Part shown: positions 1 through 9,338 of the stretch, piece after piece | How the letters are laid out: every line of letters starts with the position of its first letter | Position numbering within the stretch: the stretch's first letter is position 1 | NCBI RefSeq assembly: GCF_025642135.1 | Contig: NZ_CP106793.1 | Location: 8,834,001 to 8,898,000 of the forward strand | Direction of reading: 5' to 3' | Length of the DNA: 64,000 nucleotides | Source of the DNA: Streptomyces cynarae | Lineage (GTDB): Bacteria; Actinomycetota; Actinomycetes; Streptomycetales; Streptomycetaceae | Notes under the pieces: model-generated | What the model was told of the DNA's origin: nothing | Database searches by the model: none | What the model saw: only the letters and a program-made list of their open reading frames with translations | Position numbers and translations under genes: made by a program

Positions 1-112
1 TATCCCAATTCACACTCACGCAGCGCAATGTCATTCGGGCGGCACGTCAGCACCTCGGCCAAGGCCGCGAGTCGCCATCTCAGGCATGTCTTCATCACGG
101 GGATGTGAACCC

Positions 113-2437
113 ATGCACAGCGTGAGACCTCAGAGCCGCCGAACATTCCGGCGGGGCGCCGTCGCCACCGTGGTCGCCGCCGCGCTCCTGGCGGGTACGG
201 TCGGTCTGTCAGCTCCCGCCCAGGCAGCGGATATCACCGACGGTCTGGCTCTCTGGTACAAACTCGACGCGACCTCGGGCACCGTGGCAGTGGACTCCTC
301 GGGCAACGGCCGCAACGGAACCGTCAACGGCACCGCGGGCTGGTCGGGCACAGGGGAGGGACTGACGTTCAACGGCTCCGACACCTACATCAAGGTGCCG
401 GACAACATCATGAGCGGCATGAACTCCATCACCGTCTCGATGGATGTGCAGATCGACGCCGCCCAGGCCACGCCCTACTTCCTCTACGGCTTCGGCAACA
501 CCAGCAACGGCGCCGGCAACGGGTACCTCTTCACCACCGGCGACACCTTCCGGACCGCCATCGCCTCCGGGGCCCCGTCCACCGAGCAGAACAGTCGGAC
601 CTCCACCGCGCTGCCGCGCTCGGCCTGGAAGCACGTCACCTACACCCAGACCGGCACCACGGGAGTCCTCTACAGGGACGGCGTGGAGGTGGCCCGCAAC
701 ACGTCCGTCACCCTCACCCCCGGTTCCATCGGGTCCGGTACCACCACGGCCGACTACATCGGCAAGTCCCTCTTCACCAATGACAAGCTCTTCAAGGGCA
801 AGATGCGCGACTTCCGCGTCTACAACCGCGCGCTGACGCCCGCGGAGGTCCTCACGGTCAGCGGGAACGCCACGGGCATCGCCACGGTCACCGACCCCTC
901 ACTGAAGATCGCTGCCCTCATCGACGACGCCAACAGCAGGATCACCCTGCCGATGAGGGAGGGCACCGACCTCACCGCGCTCGCCCCGCAGTTCACCCTC
1001 GCCCAGGGCTCGTCGATCAGCCCGGCCTCCGGCACCCCGCGCGACTTCACCAACCCCGTGACGTACCAGGTGACCGGCTCCGGCGGGACGAAGCGCGCCT
1101 GGACGGTCTCCGCGCAGATCATGAGGAGCCCGGTCCTGCCGGGGCTCACCGCAGACCCGAACATCGTCCGCTTCGGCGACACGTACTACATCTACCCGAC
1201 CACTGACGGCTTCGCGGGCTGGAGCGGTACGCAGTTCAAGGCGTACTCGTCCAAGGACCTGGTGCACTGGACGGACCACGGCGTCATCCTCGACCTCGGT
1301 CCCGACATCGGCTGGGCCGACAGTCGAGCCTGGGCCCCGACGGCGACCGCGAAGAACGGGAAGTACTACCTCTACTACTCCGCCGACACCAGCATCGGTG
1401 TCGCGGTCTCCGACTCGCCCACCGGTCCCTTCAAGGACCCCCTGGGCAAGCCGCTGATCGCCCGCGGCGTCTACGCCGGCCAGATGATCGACCCGGACGT
1501 CTTCACCGACGACGACGGCCAGTCCTACCTCTACTTCGGAAACGGTCACGCCTACGTGGTCCCGCTGAACGACGACATGGTCTCGTTCGACGCCTCGAAG
1601 GTCACCGAGATCACTCCCAGCGGCTACAACGAAGGCTCCTTCGTCATCAAGCGCAAGGGCACCTACTACCTCATGTGGTCGGAGAACGACACGCGCGACG
1701 AGAACTACCGGGTCGCCTACGCCACCGGCTCTTCGCCCACCGGGCCCTGGACCAAGCGGGGCGTGATCCTGGAGAAGGACCTTTCGCTCGGTATCAAGGG
1801 CACCGGCCACCACTCCGTGGTGCAGGTGCCGGGCACCGACGACTGGTACATCGCCTACCACCGCTTCGCCATCCCCGGCGGTGACGGCACCCACCGAGAA
1901 ACCACCATCGACAAGCTCGCGTTCGACACCGACGGCCTGATCAAGAAGGTCGTCCCCACCCTGAGCAGCATCGACCCCGTCTCGGGCGGCACCACCCTGC
2001 CCTCGAACACCACCCGCTCGCTCCGGTCCGTCAACTTCCCCGGTCGTTACGCCGTCGTGCGCTCGGACAGCCTCGGCTACCTCGACCCGGTGACGTCCTC
2101 CAGCACCACGGCGGTCAAGCAGAGCGCCACCTTCACCGTCGTACCCGGCCTGGCCGACGGAAGCTGCTACTCGTTCCGTGACTCCTCCGGTCGCTATCTG
2201 CGCCACAAGGACTTCCGGATCCGCGCCGACGCGAGCAACGACACGGCGCTCTTCAACAAGGACGCCACCTACTGCGCCCGGCCCGGTTCGGCCACCGGCT
2301 CGGTCAGCCTGGAATCGTACAACTACCCCGGCCGCTACATCCGCCACTACAACTACGAACTGCGCCTCGACACCTACCAGGACAACGCCACCTTCCGAGC
2401 CGACAGTTTCTTCGCACCGGTCAGCCCCTGGGCCTGA
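113..2437 (+). CDS. Secreted GH43 glycoside hydrolase with LamG and AbfB domains
   Basis: Predicted extracellular arabinan- or xylan-degrading enzyme of 774 residues. A Sec-type signal (basic start, Ala/Leu core, cleavage near APAQAAD) is followed by a LamG/concanavalin-like domain (about 45-255), a short Ig-like linker region (about 260-340) and a five-bladed GH43 catalytic domain (about 345-650). The expected GH43 acids are visible: Asp in LTADPNIV, Asp in MIDPDVF and Glu in NEGSFVI. The C-terminus (about 655-774) is an AbfB/CBM42-like beta-trefoil with repeated FPGRYAV / YPGRYIRHY units that bind arabinose side chains. I prefer the ATG at 113 over one at 86 because GGGG precedes it and it gives a normal signal peptide. 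It stands alone, followed by a strong hairpin. Exact substrate (arabinan versus arabinoxylan) cannot be read from sequence. Confidence 0.9.
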   Translation: MHSVRPQSRRTFRRGAVATVVAAALLAGTVGLSAPAQAADITDGLALWYKLDATSGTVAVDSSGNGRNGTVNGTAGWSGTGEGLTFNGSDTYIKVPDNIMSGMNSITVSMDVQIDAAQATPYFLYGFGNTSNGAGNGYLFTTGDTFRTAIASGAPSTEQNSRTSTALPRSAWKHVTYTQTGTTGVLYRDGVEVARNTSVTLTPGSIGSGTTTADYIGKSLFTNDKLFKGKMRDFRVYNRALTPAEVLTVSGNATGIATVTDPSLKIAALIDDANSRITLPMREGTDLTALAPQFTLAQGSSISPASGTPRDFTNPVTYQVTGSGGTKRAWTVSAQIMRSPVLPGLTADPNIVRFGDTYYIYPTTDGFAGWSGTQFKAYSSKDLVHWTDHGVILDLGPDIGWADSRAWAPTATAKNGKYYLYYSADTSIGVAVSDSPTGPFKDPLGKPLIARGVYAGQMIDPDVFTDDDGQSYLYFGNGHAYVVPLNDDMVSFDASKVTEITPSGYNEGSFVIKRKGTYYLMWSENDTRDENYRVAYATGSSPTGPWTKRGVILEKDLSLGIKGTGHHSVVQVPGTDDWYIAYHRFAIPGGDGTHRETTIDKLAFDTDGLIKKVVPTLSSIDPVSGGTTLPSNTTRSLRSVNFPGRYAVVRSDSLGYLDPVTSSSTTAVKQSATFTVVPGLADGSCYSFRDSSGRYLRHKDFRIRADASNDTALFNKDATYCARPGSATGSVSLESYNYPGRYIRHYNYELRLDTYQDNATFRADSFFAPVSPWA

Positions 2438-2464
2438 CCGCCGTGCGGCTCGTACTGCAGAAAA

Positions 2465-2498
2465 GGGGGTCACGTCCTGGCAGGATGTGACCCCGTTT
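2465..2498 (+). terminator. Rho-independent-like terminator after the GH43 gene
   Basis: GGGGTCAC at 2466-2473 pairs perfectly with GTGACCCC at 2487-2494. The pairing continues inward through TCCT/AGGA with one wobble pair, leaving a 3-nt loop. GTTT follows. It lies 28 bp past the GH43 stop. Confidence 0.75.
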
Positions 2499-2615
2499 CA
2501 CCGGTCGGACGCAGTCTCGCGGGCCGTCGGTCAGAGGCTGACATCTGCCAGTCCTGGTTGGCGCCGCCGGTGACGGGCCACCGGACCGGAGACTGGTTGT
2601 CGGTCACGGCAAGCG

Positions 2616-2633
2616 GCATGCGACATCGCATGC
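2616..2633. repeat. Perfect 8-bp inverted repeat between convergent genes
   Basis: GCATGCGA at 2616-2623 and TCGCATGC at 2626-2633 are separated by CA. It sits in the 320-bp gap between the convergent GH43 and aldehyde dehydrogenase genes, 125 bp past the latter's stop on the minus strand. It could be a short terminator for the minus operon or a protein-binding palindrome. Nothing else is recognisable in the gap. Confidence 0.4.
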
Positions 2634-2757
2634 TCGACCACGGCCTTCGCCCCTGACGCAGGATGGCGCCTGTGCCAGGGTGCAGGAGAGCCGTACAGGG
2701 TCAGGGCGTCGTACCCGCCGGTCTATTCGTCCAGGCGCCGCGGTGGCTGTACACGGA

Positions 2758-4245
2758 TCACCTGGTCGGACGCAGTTGAAGGTTGTAGTAGCGGATCTCC
2801 TGGTACTCCTCGAGTCCTTCGCTGCTGCCCTCGCGTCCGAGGCCGGACTGTTTGATGCCGCCGAACGGTGCGGCCGCGTTCGAGGGGACGCCCTGGTTGA
2901 TGCCGACCAGGCCGGTGGCCAGTTGGTCGGCCACGTTGAAGGCGCGGTCGAGGTTTTCGGTGAAGACGTAGCCTGCCAGGCCGTACTCGGTGTCGTTGGC
3001 GCGTGCTATGGCCTCGTCCTGGTGGGAGAAGCGCTGGATGGCGGCGATGGGCCCGAAGATTTCGGTGTGGGCGAGGGCGGCGTCAGCTGGTACGTGGTCC
3101 AGGAGCGTCGGTTCGAAGAACGAGCCGGGGTGGCTGGGAGCCGAGCCGCCGGTGACCAGGTGTGCGCCGCGGCGGGTCGCGTCCTGGACCAGGTTGGCGA
3201 GTCTGGTCACGGCGTTGTGGTCGATGACGGGGCCGAGGCCGACGCCGGGGGCGAGTCCGTTGCCGACCTCCAGCGTGGCCAGCCGGTCGGTCAGGGCCTC
3301 GACGAAGGCGTCGGCGATGCCGTCCTGGACGAAGATGCGGTTGGCGGCGATGCAGGACTGGCCGCCGTTGCGCATCTTGGCGGCGAACGCTCCGTCGACG
3401 GCCCGCTCCAGGTCGGCGTCGTCGAAGACCAGCAGCGGGGCGTTGCCGCCCAGTTCCATGGAGCTCTTCAGTACGTTGTCCGCGGCGAGATGCAGGAGGA
3501 CCTTGCCGACCGCGGTCGATCCGGTGAAGGACACCTTGCGCACGCGCGGATCGGCCAGCACGGCGGTGCTGAAGGAGGGTGCGTCGGTGGTGGTCACGAC
3601 CTGCACCAGGTCTTCGGGGACGCCGGCTGCGAGGGCTAGCTGGACCGCGAAGATGGTGGTCAGGGGCGTGTTGGGCGCGGGCTTGACGACCACCGGGCAG
3701 CCGGCGGCGAGCGCCGGGGCGATCTTGCGGGTCGCCATGGCGAGCGGGAAGTTCCACGGGGTGATCAAAACCGACAACCCCACCGGTGCGCGCCGGGTGA
3801 GCAGGCGGGCCCCGCCGGTGGGAGCGTCGCGAAGGTTTCCTGCCGGGCGTACCGCTTCCTCGGCGTACCAGCGGACGAAGTCGGCCCCGTAGGAGACCTC
3901 CGCGCGGGCCTCGGCGAGCGGCTTGCCCATCTCACGGGTGATGAGCAGGGCGATCATCTCGGCGTTGCCGGTGATCAGGTCGTACCAGGCGCGCAGGATG
4001 TCGGCGCGGTGCCGGGTGGTGGTGGCGGTCCAGGACCGGCCTACTGTGTCGGCGCGGGCGACGGCCTCCAGGGCCTGCTGGACGTCGAAGTCGGGGACCT
4101 GCGCGATCGTCTGGCCGGTGGCCGGATCGTGGACGTCGAAGGTCCGGGTCACGCCCGGAACGGCGAGGTCGAGGTTGGCCAGGACCTTCTCGGAGTCGGC
4201 CAGGGCGGTCGGTTCCGCCTCGGGGAGGGTGCGCATGGTGGTCAT
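2758..4245 (-). CDS. NAD(P)-dependent aldehyde dehydrogenase, succinate-semialdehyde type
   Basis: Oxidises an aldehyde to the acid, most likely the semialdehyde made by the aminotransferase encoded just upstream. The 495-residue protein has the full ALDH fold: the NAD-binding stretch with PWNFPLA, the FTGSTAVGK loop, the general-base Glu in MELGGNAP and the catalytic Cys in GGQSCIAANR. GQSCIA is typical of the GabD/SSADH branch. The ATG at 4245 overlaps the aminotransferase stop (ATGA), so the two are translationally coupled. The C-terminal GLGREGSSEGLEEY is also family-typical. The true substrate (succinate, malonate or glutarate semialdehyde) is open. Confidence 0.9.
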   Translation of the reverse strand: MTTMRTLPEAEPTALADSEKVLANLDLAVPGVTRTFDVHDPATGQTIAQVPDFDVQQALEAVARADTVGRSWTATTTRHRADILRAWYDLITGNAEMIALLITREMGKPLAEARAEVSYGADFVRWYAEEAVRPAGNLRDAPTGGARLLTRRAPVGLSVLITPWNFPLAMATRKIAPALAAGCPVVVKPAPNTPLTTIFAVQLALAAGVPEDLVQVVTTTDAPSFSTAVLADPRVRKVSFTGSTAVGKVLLHLAADNVLKSSMELGGNAPLLVFDDADLERAVDGAFAAKMRNGGQSCIAANRIFVQDGIADAFVEALTDRLATLEVGNGLAPGVGLGPVIDHNAVTRLANLVQDATRRGAHLVTGGSAPSHPGSFFEPTLLDHVPADAALAHTEIFGPIAAIQRFSHQDEAIARANDTEYGLAGYVFTENLDRAFNVADQLATGLVGINQGVPSNAAAPFGGIKQSGLGREGSSEGLEEYQEIRYYNLQLRPTR

Positions 4246-5516
4246 TTGGCTTCCTGGTCGGCGATGACGGTGTCGATGGCGGCCACGAGTTGCCGGACCT
4301 CGTCGTCGGTGGTGATGAACGGCGGGCTGATCTGTACGGTGTTGCCGCGCAGCGGTCGAGTGATGAACCCGTGCTCGACCAGTTGGTCGGTGACCGCTTC
4401 GGCGCTGAGGTCGTCCGTGAGCGTGATGCCGCCCAGGAAACCTGCCACACGGGTCTCGACAACTGCTGCCCGGGCCGTGAGGCCGTGCAGTTCGCGTGCG
4501 AGCAGTTGCTCCAGCTCGGTCACTCGGGGCAGCAGCTTGTCCTCTTCGAGGATGTCGAGGTTGCGCAGGGCGACGGCGGAGGCGGTGGCGTGTCCGGCGT
4601 AGGTGGCGCCATGGCGGAAGATGGGAGTGTCGGAGGAGTCGCGGTAGAACGGCTGCCAGATGTGGGGTGCGACCAGCACGCCGCCCAGCGGGGCGTATCC
4701 GGATGTGACGCCCTTGGCGAAGGTGATCAGGTCGGGGCGCAGGCCGTACCGCTCGGTGGCGAACATGTGGCCCGTACGTCCGAACCCGGTGATGACCTCG
4801 TCGACGATCAGGAGTATGTCGTTCTCCCGGCAGATGCGCTGGAGGCCCTCCAGGTAGCCGGGGGCGGGCGGGTTGACGCCGCCGGTGCCCTGGATGGGCT
4901 CGGACACGATCGCCGCGATGTTCTCCGGGCCGATGTCGCGCACGGTGCGCTCGACCGCCTCGATGTCGTGGGTCGAGACTCGCGCAGTCTCGGGCACCAG
5001 GGACTCGGTGCCGTAGCCGGCGCGGTTGAAGTCGAGGCCGGCGATGCTGGTGCCGTAGGCGTGCAGGCCGTGGTAGGCGAACTCGCGGCTGAGGATCGCG
5101 GTCTTGTCGCTGCGTCCCTCGCGCTGCCAGTGGCGGCGGGCGAGCTTGCAGGCGACGTCGATGGCGTCGCTGCCGCCGCTGTTGAGGATGACCTTGGGGT
5201 CCTCGATGGGTGAGAGCCAGGCCAGGCGCTCTGCGAGTTCGACGGCTCGGTCGTTCAAGTAGCGGCCGAAGATGTGGTACGTCTCCAGGCGCCGCATCTG
5301 CTCGTAGGCGGCCTCGGCGAGTTCGGGGCGGGCGTGGCCGACGTTCGCGTGCCACAGACCGGCGGTGCCGTCGAACAGACGGCGGCCCTCCGTGGTGAAG
5401 ACATAGCTCCCTTCGGCGCGGTCCACGGTCAGCTGGCGTCCCAGGACGGACGGGAGGTGGGCCTGGGCGCTCCAGAGGGCAGGCCCGGTCAGGACGGGCG
5501 GGTTCTCGTTGGGCAT
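4242..5516 (-). CDS. Class III PLP-dependent omega-aminotransferase
   Basis: Transfers an amino group from an amine or omega-amino acid to an oxo-acid, giving the aldehyde for the adjacent dehydrogenase. The 424-residue protein shows the class III signature with the Asp of LLIVDEVITGFGRTG that holds the PLP pyridine nitrogen. The Schiff-base Lys is in ITFAKGVTSGYAPLGG, and NSGGSDAID binds phosphate. The chosen ATG at 5516 has AGGG 8 nt upstream; an in-frame start at 5573 would add 19 residues without homologous character. Its stop overlaps the aldehyde dehydrogenase start. Gene order permease, SDR, aminotransferase, dehydrogenase suggests uptake and oxidation of one nitrogenous substrate. Confidence 0.9.
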   Translation of the reverse strand: MPNENPPVLTGPALWSAQAHLPSVLGRQLTVDRAEGSYVFTTEGRRLFDGTAGLWHANVGHARPELAEAAYEQMRRLETYHIFGRYLNDRAVELAERLAWLSPIEDPKVILNSGGSDAIDVACKLARRHWQREGRSDKTAILSREFAYHGLHAYGTSIAGLDFNRAGYGTESLVPETARVSTHDIEAVERTVRDIGPENIAAIVSEPIQGTGGVNPPAPGYLEGLQRICRENDILLIVDEVITGFGRTGHMFATERYGLRPDLITFAKGVTSGYAPLGGVLVAPHIWQPFYRDSSDTPIFRHGATYAGHATASAVALRNLDILEEDKLLPRVTELEQLLARELHGLTARAAVVETRVAGFLGGITLTDDLSAEAVTDQLVEHGFITRPLRGNTVQISPPFITTDDEVRQLVAAIDTVIADQEAK

Positions 5517-5541
5517 GGCGGTTTCCCTGGGGGTGCGTGGG

Positions 5542-6303
5542 TTACTGGGCGGTGTAGCCGCCGTCGACGGCAAGAGTGATGCCGGTGATGTAGTCGGCGC
5601 TGGGTGAGGCCAGGAACGCGATGGCGCCTGCGACGTCCTGCGGGGTGGCGGGCCGGCCGAGCGGGATGCCGTCGGCCACCTTGCGGGCGGTGGCTTCCGG
5701 GTCGTTGTGGGAGCGGAGCCAGGCCTCGTAGAGCGGTGTGCGGGTCATGCCGGGTGCCACGGCGTTGACGCGGATGTTGTACGGCGCGAGTTCCACTGCG
5801 GCTGCGGCCGTCAGGGCCTTGATCGCGCCCTTGCTGGCGCTGTAGACGCCCATCGTGGGGACGCCGATGGTGGCCAGCCGGGAGGTGACGTTGATGATGC
5901 TGCCGCCGGAGTGCCGCATGGTGCGCGCTGCTGCCTGCAGGACGGCGATCGCGGCGAAGGTGTTGATCTCGAAGGTGTCGCGGATTTCGGCGGCCGGGAC
6001 GTTCAGCAGTTCTCCGGTGTGGTCGACTGCTGCGTTGTTCACCACGGCGTCCATCGTGCCGAACCGGTCGAGGGCGTACTGCAGGAGGCGGTCGGGCTCG
6101 CCGTCCTTTGTGAGGTCGGCCGGGACGAAGCAGGCCGCGCCGGGGCCGAGTTCACGAGCCAGTGCCTCGCCTCGTCCACTGCTACGGCCGGTGAGGAGTA
6201 CGGCGAATCCGTCGTGGTGGAGCCGCCGGGCGGTTTCGGCTCCTATGCCGGAGGTGGCGCCCGTGACCAGAGCTACCCGTGGCGGTGTGGGGACGTGGGT
6301 CAT
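5542..6303 (-). CDS. Short-chain dehydrogenase/reductase (SDR)
   Basis: NAD(P)H-dependent oxidoreductase of 253 residues. The N-terminal TGATSGIGAE motif binds cofactor, NNAAV follows, and the catalytic triad is Ser in INVTSRLA with Tyr and Lys in YSASKGA. The ending DGGYTAQ is classical. ATG at 6303 has GGAGAG 7 nt upstream; longer starts toward 6420 run through low-complexity sequence. It lies 25 bp upstream of the aminotransferase in the same operon. It might oxidise an alcohol or imine intermediate, but its substrate is not readable. Confidence 0.85.
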   Translation of the reverse strand: MTHVPTPPRVALVTGATSGIGAETARRLHHDGFAVLLTGRSSGRGEALARELGPGAACFVPADLTKDGEPDRLLQYALDRFGTMDAVVNNAAVDHTGELLNVPAAEIRDTFEINTFAAIAVLQAAARTMRHSGGSIINVTSRLATIGVPTMGVYSASKGAIKALTAAAAVELAPYNIRVNAVAPGMTRTPLYEAWLRSHNDPEATARKVADGIPLGRPATPQDVAGAIAFLASPSADYITGITLAVDGGYTAQ

Positions 6304-6478
6304 GCCCGGTCTCTCCATCGGTTCGTCGGGGACATCAGAACCACATCTGGGCCGGGACGCTCTGTGGCTCGGTCCCGCGTCAAACGGGGTTTTGTGCTGT
6401 GCGCTGGGTGCGTGAGCCACAGGCGCCCGGGGCCCGCTTCGTGCGCGGTGGCTGACGGGTTGCCGCTTCCGGTGGCCG

Positions 6479-7867
6479 TCAGTGACGTGCAGCGTTTCTC
6501 CGCACGTACTGCACGATCAGGTAAGTGGCGAGGATGACGGCCAGGCTGAGGACGCTGAGGTAGAGCTGCGAGCGGGCGTCCGGGACCAGCAACATGGAGC
6601 TGACCACGACCAGGATGCCCGCCAGGGTGATCCAGCTCAGGTACGGGTAGCCCCACATGCGCAGCTTGAGCCGCTCGGGCGCCTCGCGCTCTAGCTGCCG
6701 CCGCATGCGCAGCTGTGATCCGGCGATGATTGCGTAGACGAACAGGCCTACGGCTCCTGCGGAGTTGATGATGAAGTCGAAGACGGTGTTCGGTGCGATG
6801 TAGCTCATGATGACGGCGACATAGCCGGCCGAGGTGCAGGCGAGGATGGCCTTCCAGGGTGTTCCCCTGCGGTTGCGGTCGGCGACCCATCTCGGCGCCC
6901 AGTTGTTGCGCTGGAGCGCGAAGAGCATCCGCGAGGCGGTGTACAGGCCGGAGTTCAGCACGGACAGCACAGAGGTGAGGACGACGACGCTGATGATGGT
7001 GCTCGCTGCGGGGATGCCCATCTTGCCGAAGGCGGCCGCATACGGGCTGGTCTGGGTCGGGATCTGGCCCCAGGGGGTGATCATCACCAGCAGGGTCACC
7101 GAACCGACGTAGAAGATGATCACACGCCAGACCGTGGAGGAGGTCGCCTTGACCACCGACTTCACCGGGTCCGCGGACTCCGCCGCCGCGATGGTCACGA
7201 TCTCTGTGCCGACGTAGGCGAAGATCACCATCACGATGCCGTGCAGGATCGCCGACAGCCCGTGGGGAGCGAAGCCGCCTGCGGTGACGTTGCCGACCGA
7301 CAGCTTCGAGCCGGGCCAGATCCCGAGAGCGAAGAGGGTGCCGGTGAGGAGGAAGACGACGATCGTGACGATCTTGATGGAGGCCAGCCAGAACTCGGTC
7401 TCACCGAACGAGCGAGTGGACACGAGGTTCGAGGCGGTGAGCAGCGTCATCAGGAGCAGCGAGAAGACCCACTGGGGTACGCCTGGTATCCAGAGCATGA
7501 GCAGTTTGGCGCCGGCTACCGCCTCGAATGCCACGACGCCGACCCAGAAGTACCAGTACAGCCAGCCGATCGTGTAGCCGGCCCAGCCGCCGAGCGATGC
7601 TCGGGCGTATTCCATGAACGACCCCAGGGTGGGGGAGGCGGTGGCCATTTCTCCCAGCATCCGCATGACGAGGATGACCAGGAGGCCGCCGAGGGCGTAG
7701 GAGAGGATGCTGGCCGGTCCCACGGCGTGGATGACCGCTCCACTGCCGACGAAGAGGCTCGCGCCGACGATGCCGCCGAGGGCGATCATTCGGACGTGTC
7801 GCTGCCTGAGTGTTCTGGGTGCGTCGGACTGGGTGTGCTCTGAGGCGAGCTCGGGAGTTGTCTGCAC
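6479..7867 (-). CDS. APC-family amino acid permease (GABA/AAT-like)
   Basis: Proton-coupled inner-membrane importer, probably for the amine or amino acid degraded by the downstream genes. The 462-residue protein has about twelve hydrophobic helices. It opens with the family signature RMIALGGIVGASLFVGSG in helix 1 and contains EIVTIAAAESADP, typical of the AAT subfamily that includes GabP. I place the start at GTG 7867, preceded by AAAGG about 9 nt upstream; the in-frame extension to 8050 is Pro/Arg-rich and not membrane-like. The gap to the SDR start is 175 bp, so the three enzyme genes may also have their own promoter. Divergent from the GntR regulator. Confidence 0.88.
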   Translation of the reverse strand: MQTTPELASEHTQSDAPRTLRQRHVRMIALGGIVGASLFVGSGAVIHAVGPASILSYALGGLLVILVMRMLGEMATASPTLGSFMEYARASLGGWAGYTIGWLYWYFWVGVVAFEAVAGAKLLMLWIPGVPQWVFSLLLMTLLTASNLVSTRSFGETEFWLASIKIVTIVVFLLTGTLFALGIWPGSKLSVGNVTAGGFAPHGLSAILHGIVMVIFAYVGTEIVTIAAAESADPVKSVVKATSSTVWRVIIFYVGSVTLLVMITPWGQIPTQTSPYAAAFGKMGIPAASTIISVVVLTSVLSVLNSGLYTASRMLFALQRNNWAPRWVADRNRRGTPWKAILACTSAGYVAVIMSYIAPNTVFDFIINSAGAVGLFVYAIIAGSQLRMRRQLEREAPERLKLRMWGYPYLSWITLAGILVVVSSMLLVPDARSQLYLSVLSLAVILATYLIVQYVRRNAARH

Positions 7868-8169
7868 TGTGGGAGCCTTTCTGCGGCGTCGTTGCACTGA
7901 TCGCGGATGCGAATGTGGACTCGGATGTGTCAGCGGTGCGCCAGAGCGGCACGTCGGCGCGCGGCGTCGCGGATATGGAGGTGGGTGCCCGCCTGGCGTG
8001 ACAGCGGGCCGAAATGGGACAGGCCTCTTGGCATCGTTTGTGACCAGCATCGAGCCGCTGTCCCAAGGCAGTCCTTCGACTGCGCGAACGGTGGGCCGTC
8101 GCGGTGCTGCGCAACTGTAGGACAGTTCTACTGTTGAGCGCTAGAGGTGATTCTCGGTACGATCAGGCC
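7868..8169. promoter_or_regulatory. Divergent promoter region, permease operon / gntR
   Basis: A 302-bp non-coding stretch separates the permease start from the regulator start. It must contain both promoters. The only clear structure is the palindrome at 8113-8127, listed separately. Confidence 0.5.
8113..8127. promoter_or_regulatory. Candidate GntR/FCD operator
   Basis: AACTGT-AGG-ACAGTT is a perfect 6-bp inverted repeat with a 3-nt spacer, 43 bp before the regulator start. Its core GTnnnAC matches the general half-site spacing of FadR/FCD-type GntR proteins. The site is seen; binding is inferred. Confidence 0.55.
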
Positions 8170-8856
8170 ATGACGGCACTCGAGGGACTCGACGGATTGG
8201 TAGCCCGCAGGACGACGACCGCCCAGCAGGTCGCGGACGGGCTTTCGGAACGGATTCTCGCGGGTGCCTTCCGCCCTGGTGAGCGTCTACGTGAGAGCGC
8301 GATCGCCACCGAACTCGGCATCGCACGCAACACGGTCCGCGAGGCAATGCGTCTGCTCGAGCACGGCGGTCTGGTCCGCTTCGAGGTGAACCGCGGGGCC
8401 GTGATCATCTCTCCGACACCCGAGACGGTCGCGGAGCTCTACACCGCTCGCGAGCGCCTGGAGACGGCAGCGCTGGCCACACCCCTCACCGATGACCGGC
8501 TCGCCGTCGTGGAGGAGGCCTACAGCAACCTCGACTCGGCGACCTCATCACATGAACGTGCTGACCTCGTGACCGCGGACCTGGCCTTCCACGCCGCGAT
8601 CGTGGCAGCCCTCGGCAGCAGCCGCATCGATACGTTCTACGCCGGACTGACCCGCGAACTGCGCTTTTACCTCATGGCCCTGTCCGCCTACGAGCGCGAG
8701 TACGAGAATCCCCGCAAGGTGGTGGGCGAGCACGAGCCGCTCATGGACGCGATACGGGCGGGTGATGCCCAGCGCGCGCAGCGCGAGGTGAGCCACCACA
8801 TCGCCACCAACGCCGAGAGGGTGCAGCGGATTCTGGCTACCGACAACGAACATTGA
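8170..8856 (+). CDS. GntR-family transcriptional regulator, FadR/FCD subfamily
   Basis: Ligand-responsive repressor of 228 residues that probably controls the divergent catabolic operon and itself. Residues about 12-75 are the winged helix-turn-helix (LSERILAGAFRPGERLRESAIA, then NTVREAMRLLEHGGLV). Residues about 95-220 form the all-helical FCD effector domain with the metal/ligand His-rich pattern (DLAFHAAIV, VVGEHEPLMDAI, VSHHI). ATG 8170 is chosen because the in-frame extension to 8104 would include the operator palindrome. Effector likely the pathway amine or an oxidation product. Confidence 0.85.
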   Translation: MTALEGLDGLVARRTTTAQQVADGLSERILAGAFRPGERLRESAIATELGIARNTVREAMRLLEHGGLVRFEVNRGAVIISPTPETVAELYTARERLETAALATPLTDDRLAVVEEAYSNLDSATSSHERADLVTADLAFHAAIVAALGSSRIDTFYAGLTRELRFYLMALSAYEREYENPRKVVGEHEPLMDAIRAGDAQRAQREVSHHIATNAERVQRILATDNEH

Positions 8857-9092
8857 GGCTCGCCGCCCGGGGGTCTGGACCGACCCTGCGGAGCGCCGCG
8901 CACTCACCGACATCTAGCTCCAGCAGATCAGCCTGGACGCCGGCCTGCTCGGTATGGAGATCCTGGAACAGCTCCACAGGGTCTCTCTCCACAGCAGCCG
9001 AGACGTCCTTGCGTCGCTATCTGTGAAGCGGGGACGCCGTACCCAGCGCGACCTCCCCGGAGGCGGGCGCGACGCACGGGAAAATGGGCCGC
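8857..9092. other. Non-coding gap with no recognisable gene
   Basis: 236 bp between the GntR gene and the first transposon end. I see no gene, hairpin or repeat here. Confidence 0.4.
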
Positions 9093-9230
9093 CTAGTGCT
9101 CTGACCGCTTAGGTTCGCCGGGTCGGACGTCGGGCGGTTGGATGTGCGGTGATGTCCGATCCGACCGCTGGAGGGGCGATGGCTGAGCCTGTCCGGGTGC
9201 GCAGACTGACCGACGACGTACTGGCCGCCG
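9093..9230 (+). mobile_element. IS630-type left end and truncated transposase start
   Basis: The stretch begins CTAGTGCTCTGACCG and after a short leader opens a reading frame at 9180 starting MAEPVRVRRLTDD. This looks like the N-terminus and left end of IS630-family elements common in Streptomyces. The match stops at about 9217, where unrelated sequence is joined. Only the 5' tip of the element survives. A second similar end (CTAGTGCTGTGACCGG) is at 10379. Confidence 0.5.
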
Positions 9231-9235
9231 AACGC

Positions 9236-9307
9236 AAGGAACGCGCCCGGATCCGAAGTGAAAAGGGCATCCACTGGGGCGGACGCCCCCTCGCCACTGC
9301 GGCCTGA
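9236..9307 (+). repeat. Copy A of an inverted 72-bp coding scrap
   Basis: Encodes KERARIRSEKGIHWGGRPL then ATAA and a stop. A related copy lies in the opposite orientation at 10914-10987. Both end at a TGA and are about 85 percent identical by eye. They look like the 3' ends of the same unidentified (probably transposase or recombinase) gene. Confidence 0.5.
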
Positions 9308-9338
9308 TGCGCGGCATGCCGCCTTCACTCGCCGGCTA

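Noticed and set aside
2680..3639. 319-codon plus-strand frame opposite the aldehyde dehydrogenase
   Set aside because: Antisense shadow with no motif; the minus strand carries the catalytic Cys and Glu motifs.
4246..5355. In-frame extension upstream of the aldehyde dehydrogenase
   Set aside because: It is a shadow of the aminotransferase gene; homology begins at the ATG at 4245 that overlaps the aminotransferase stop.
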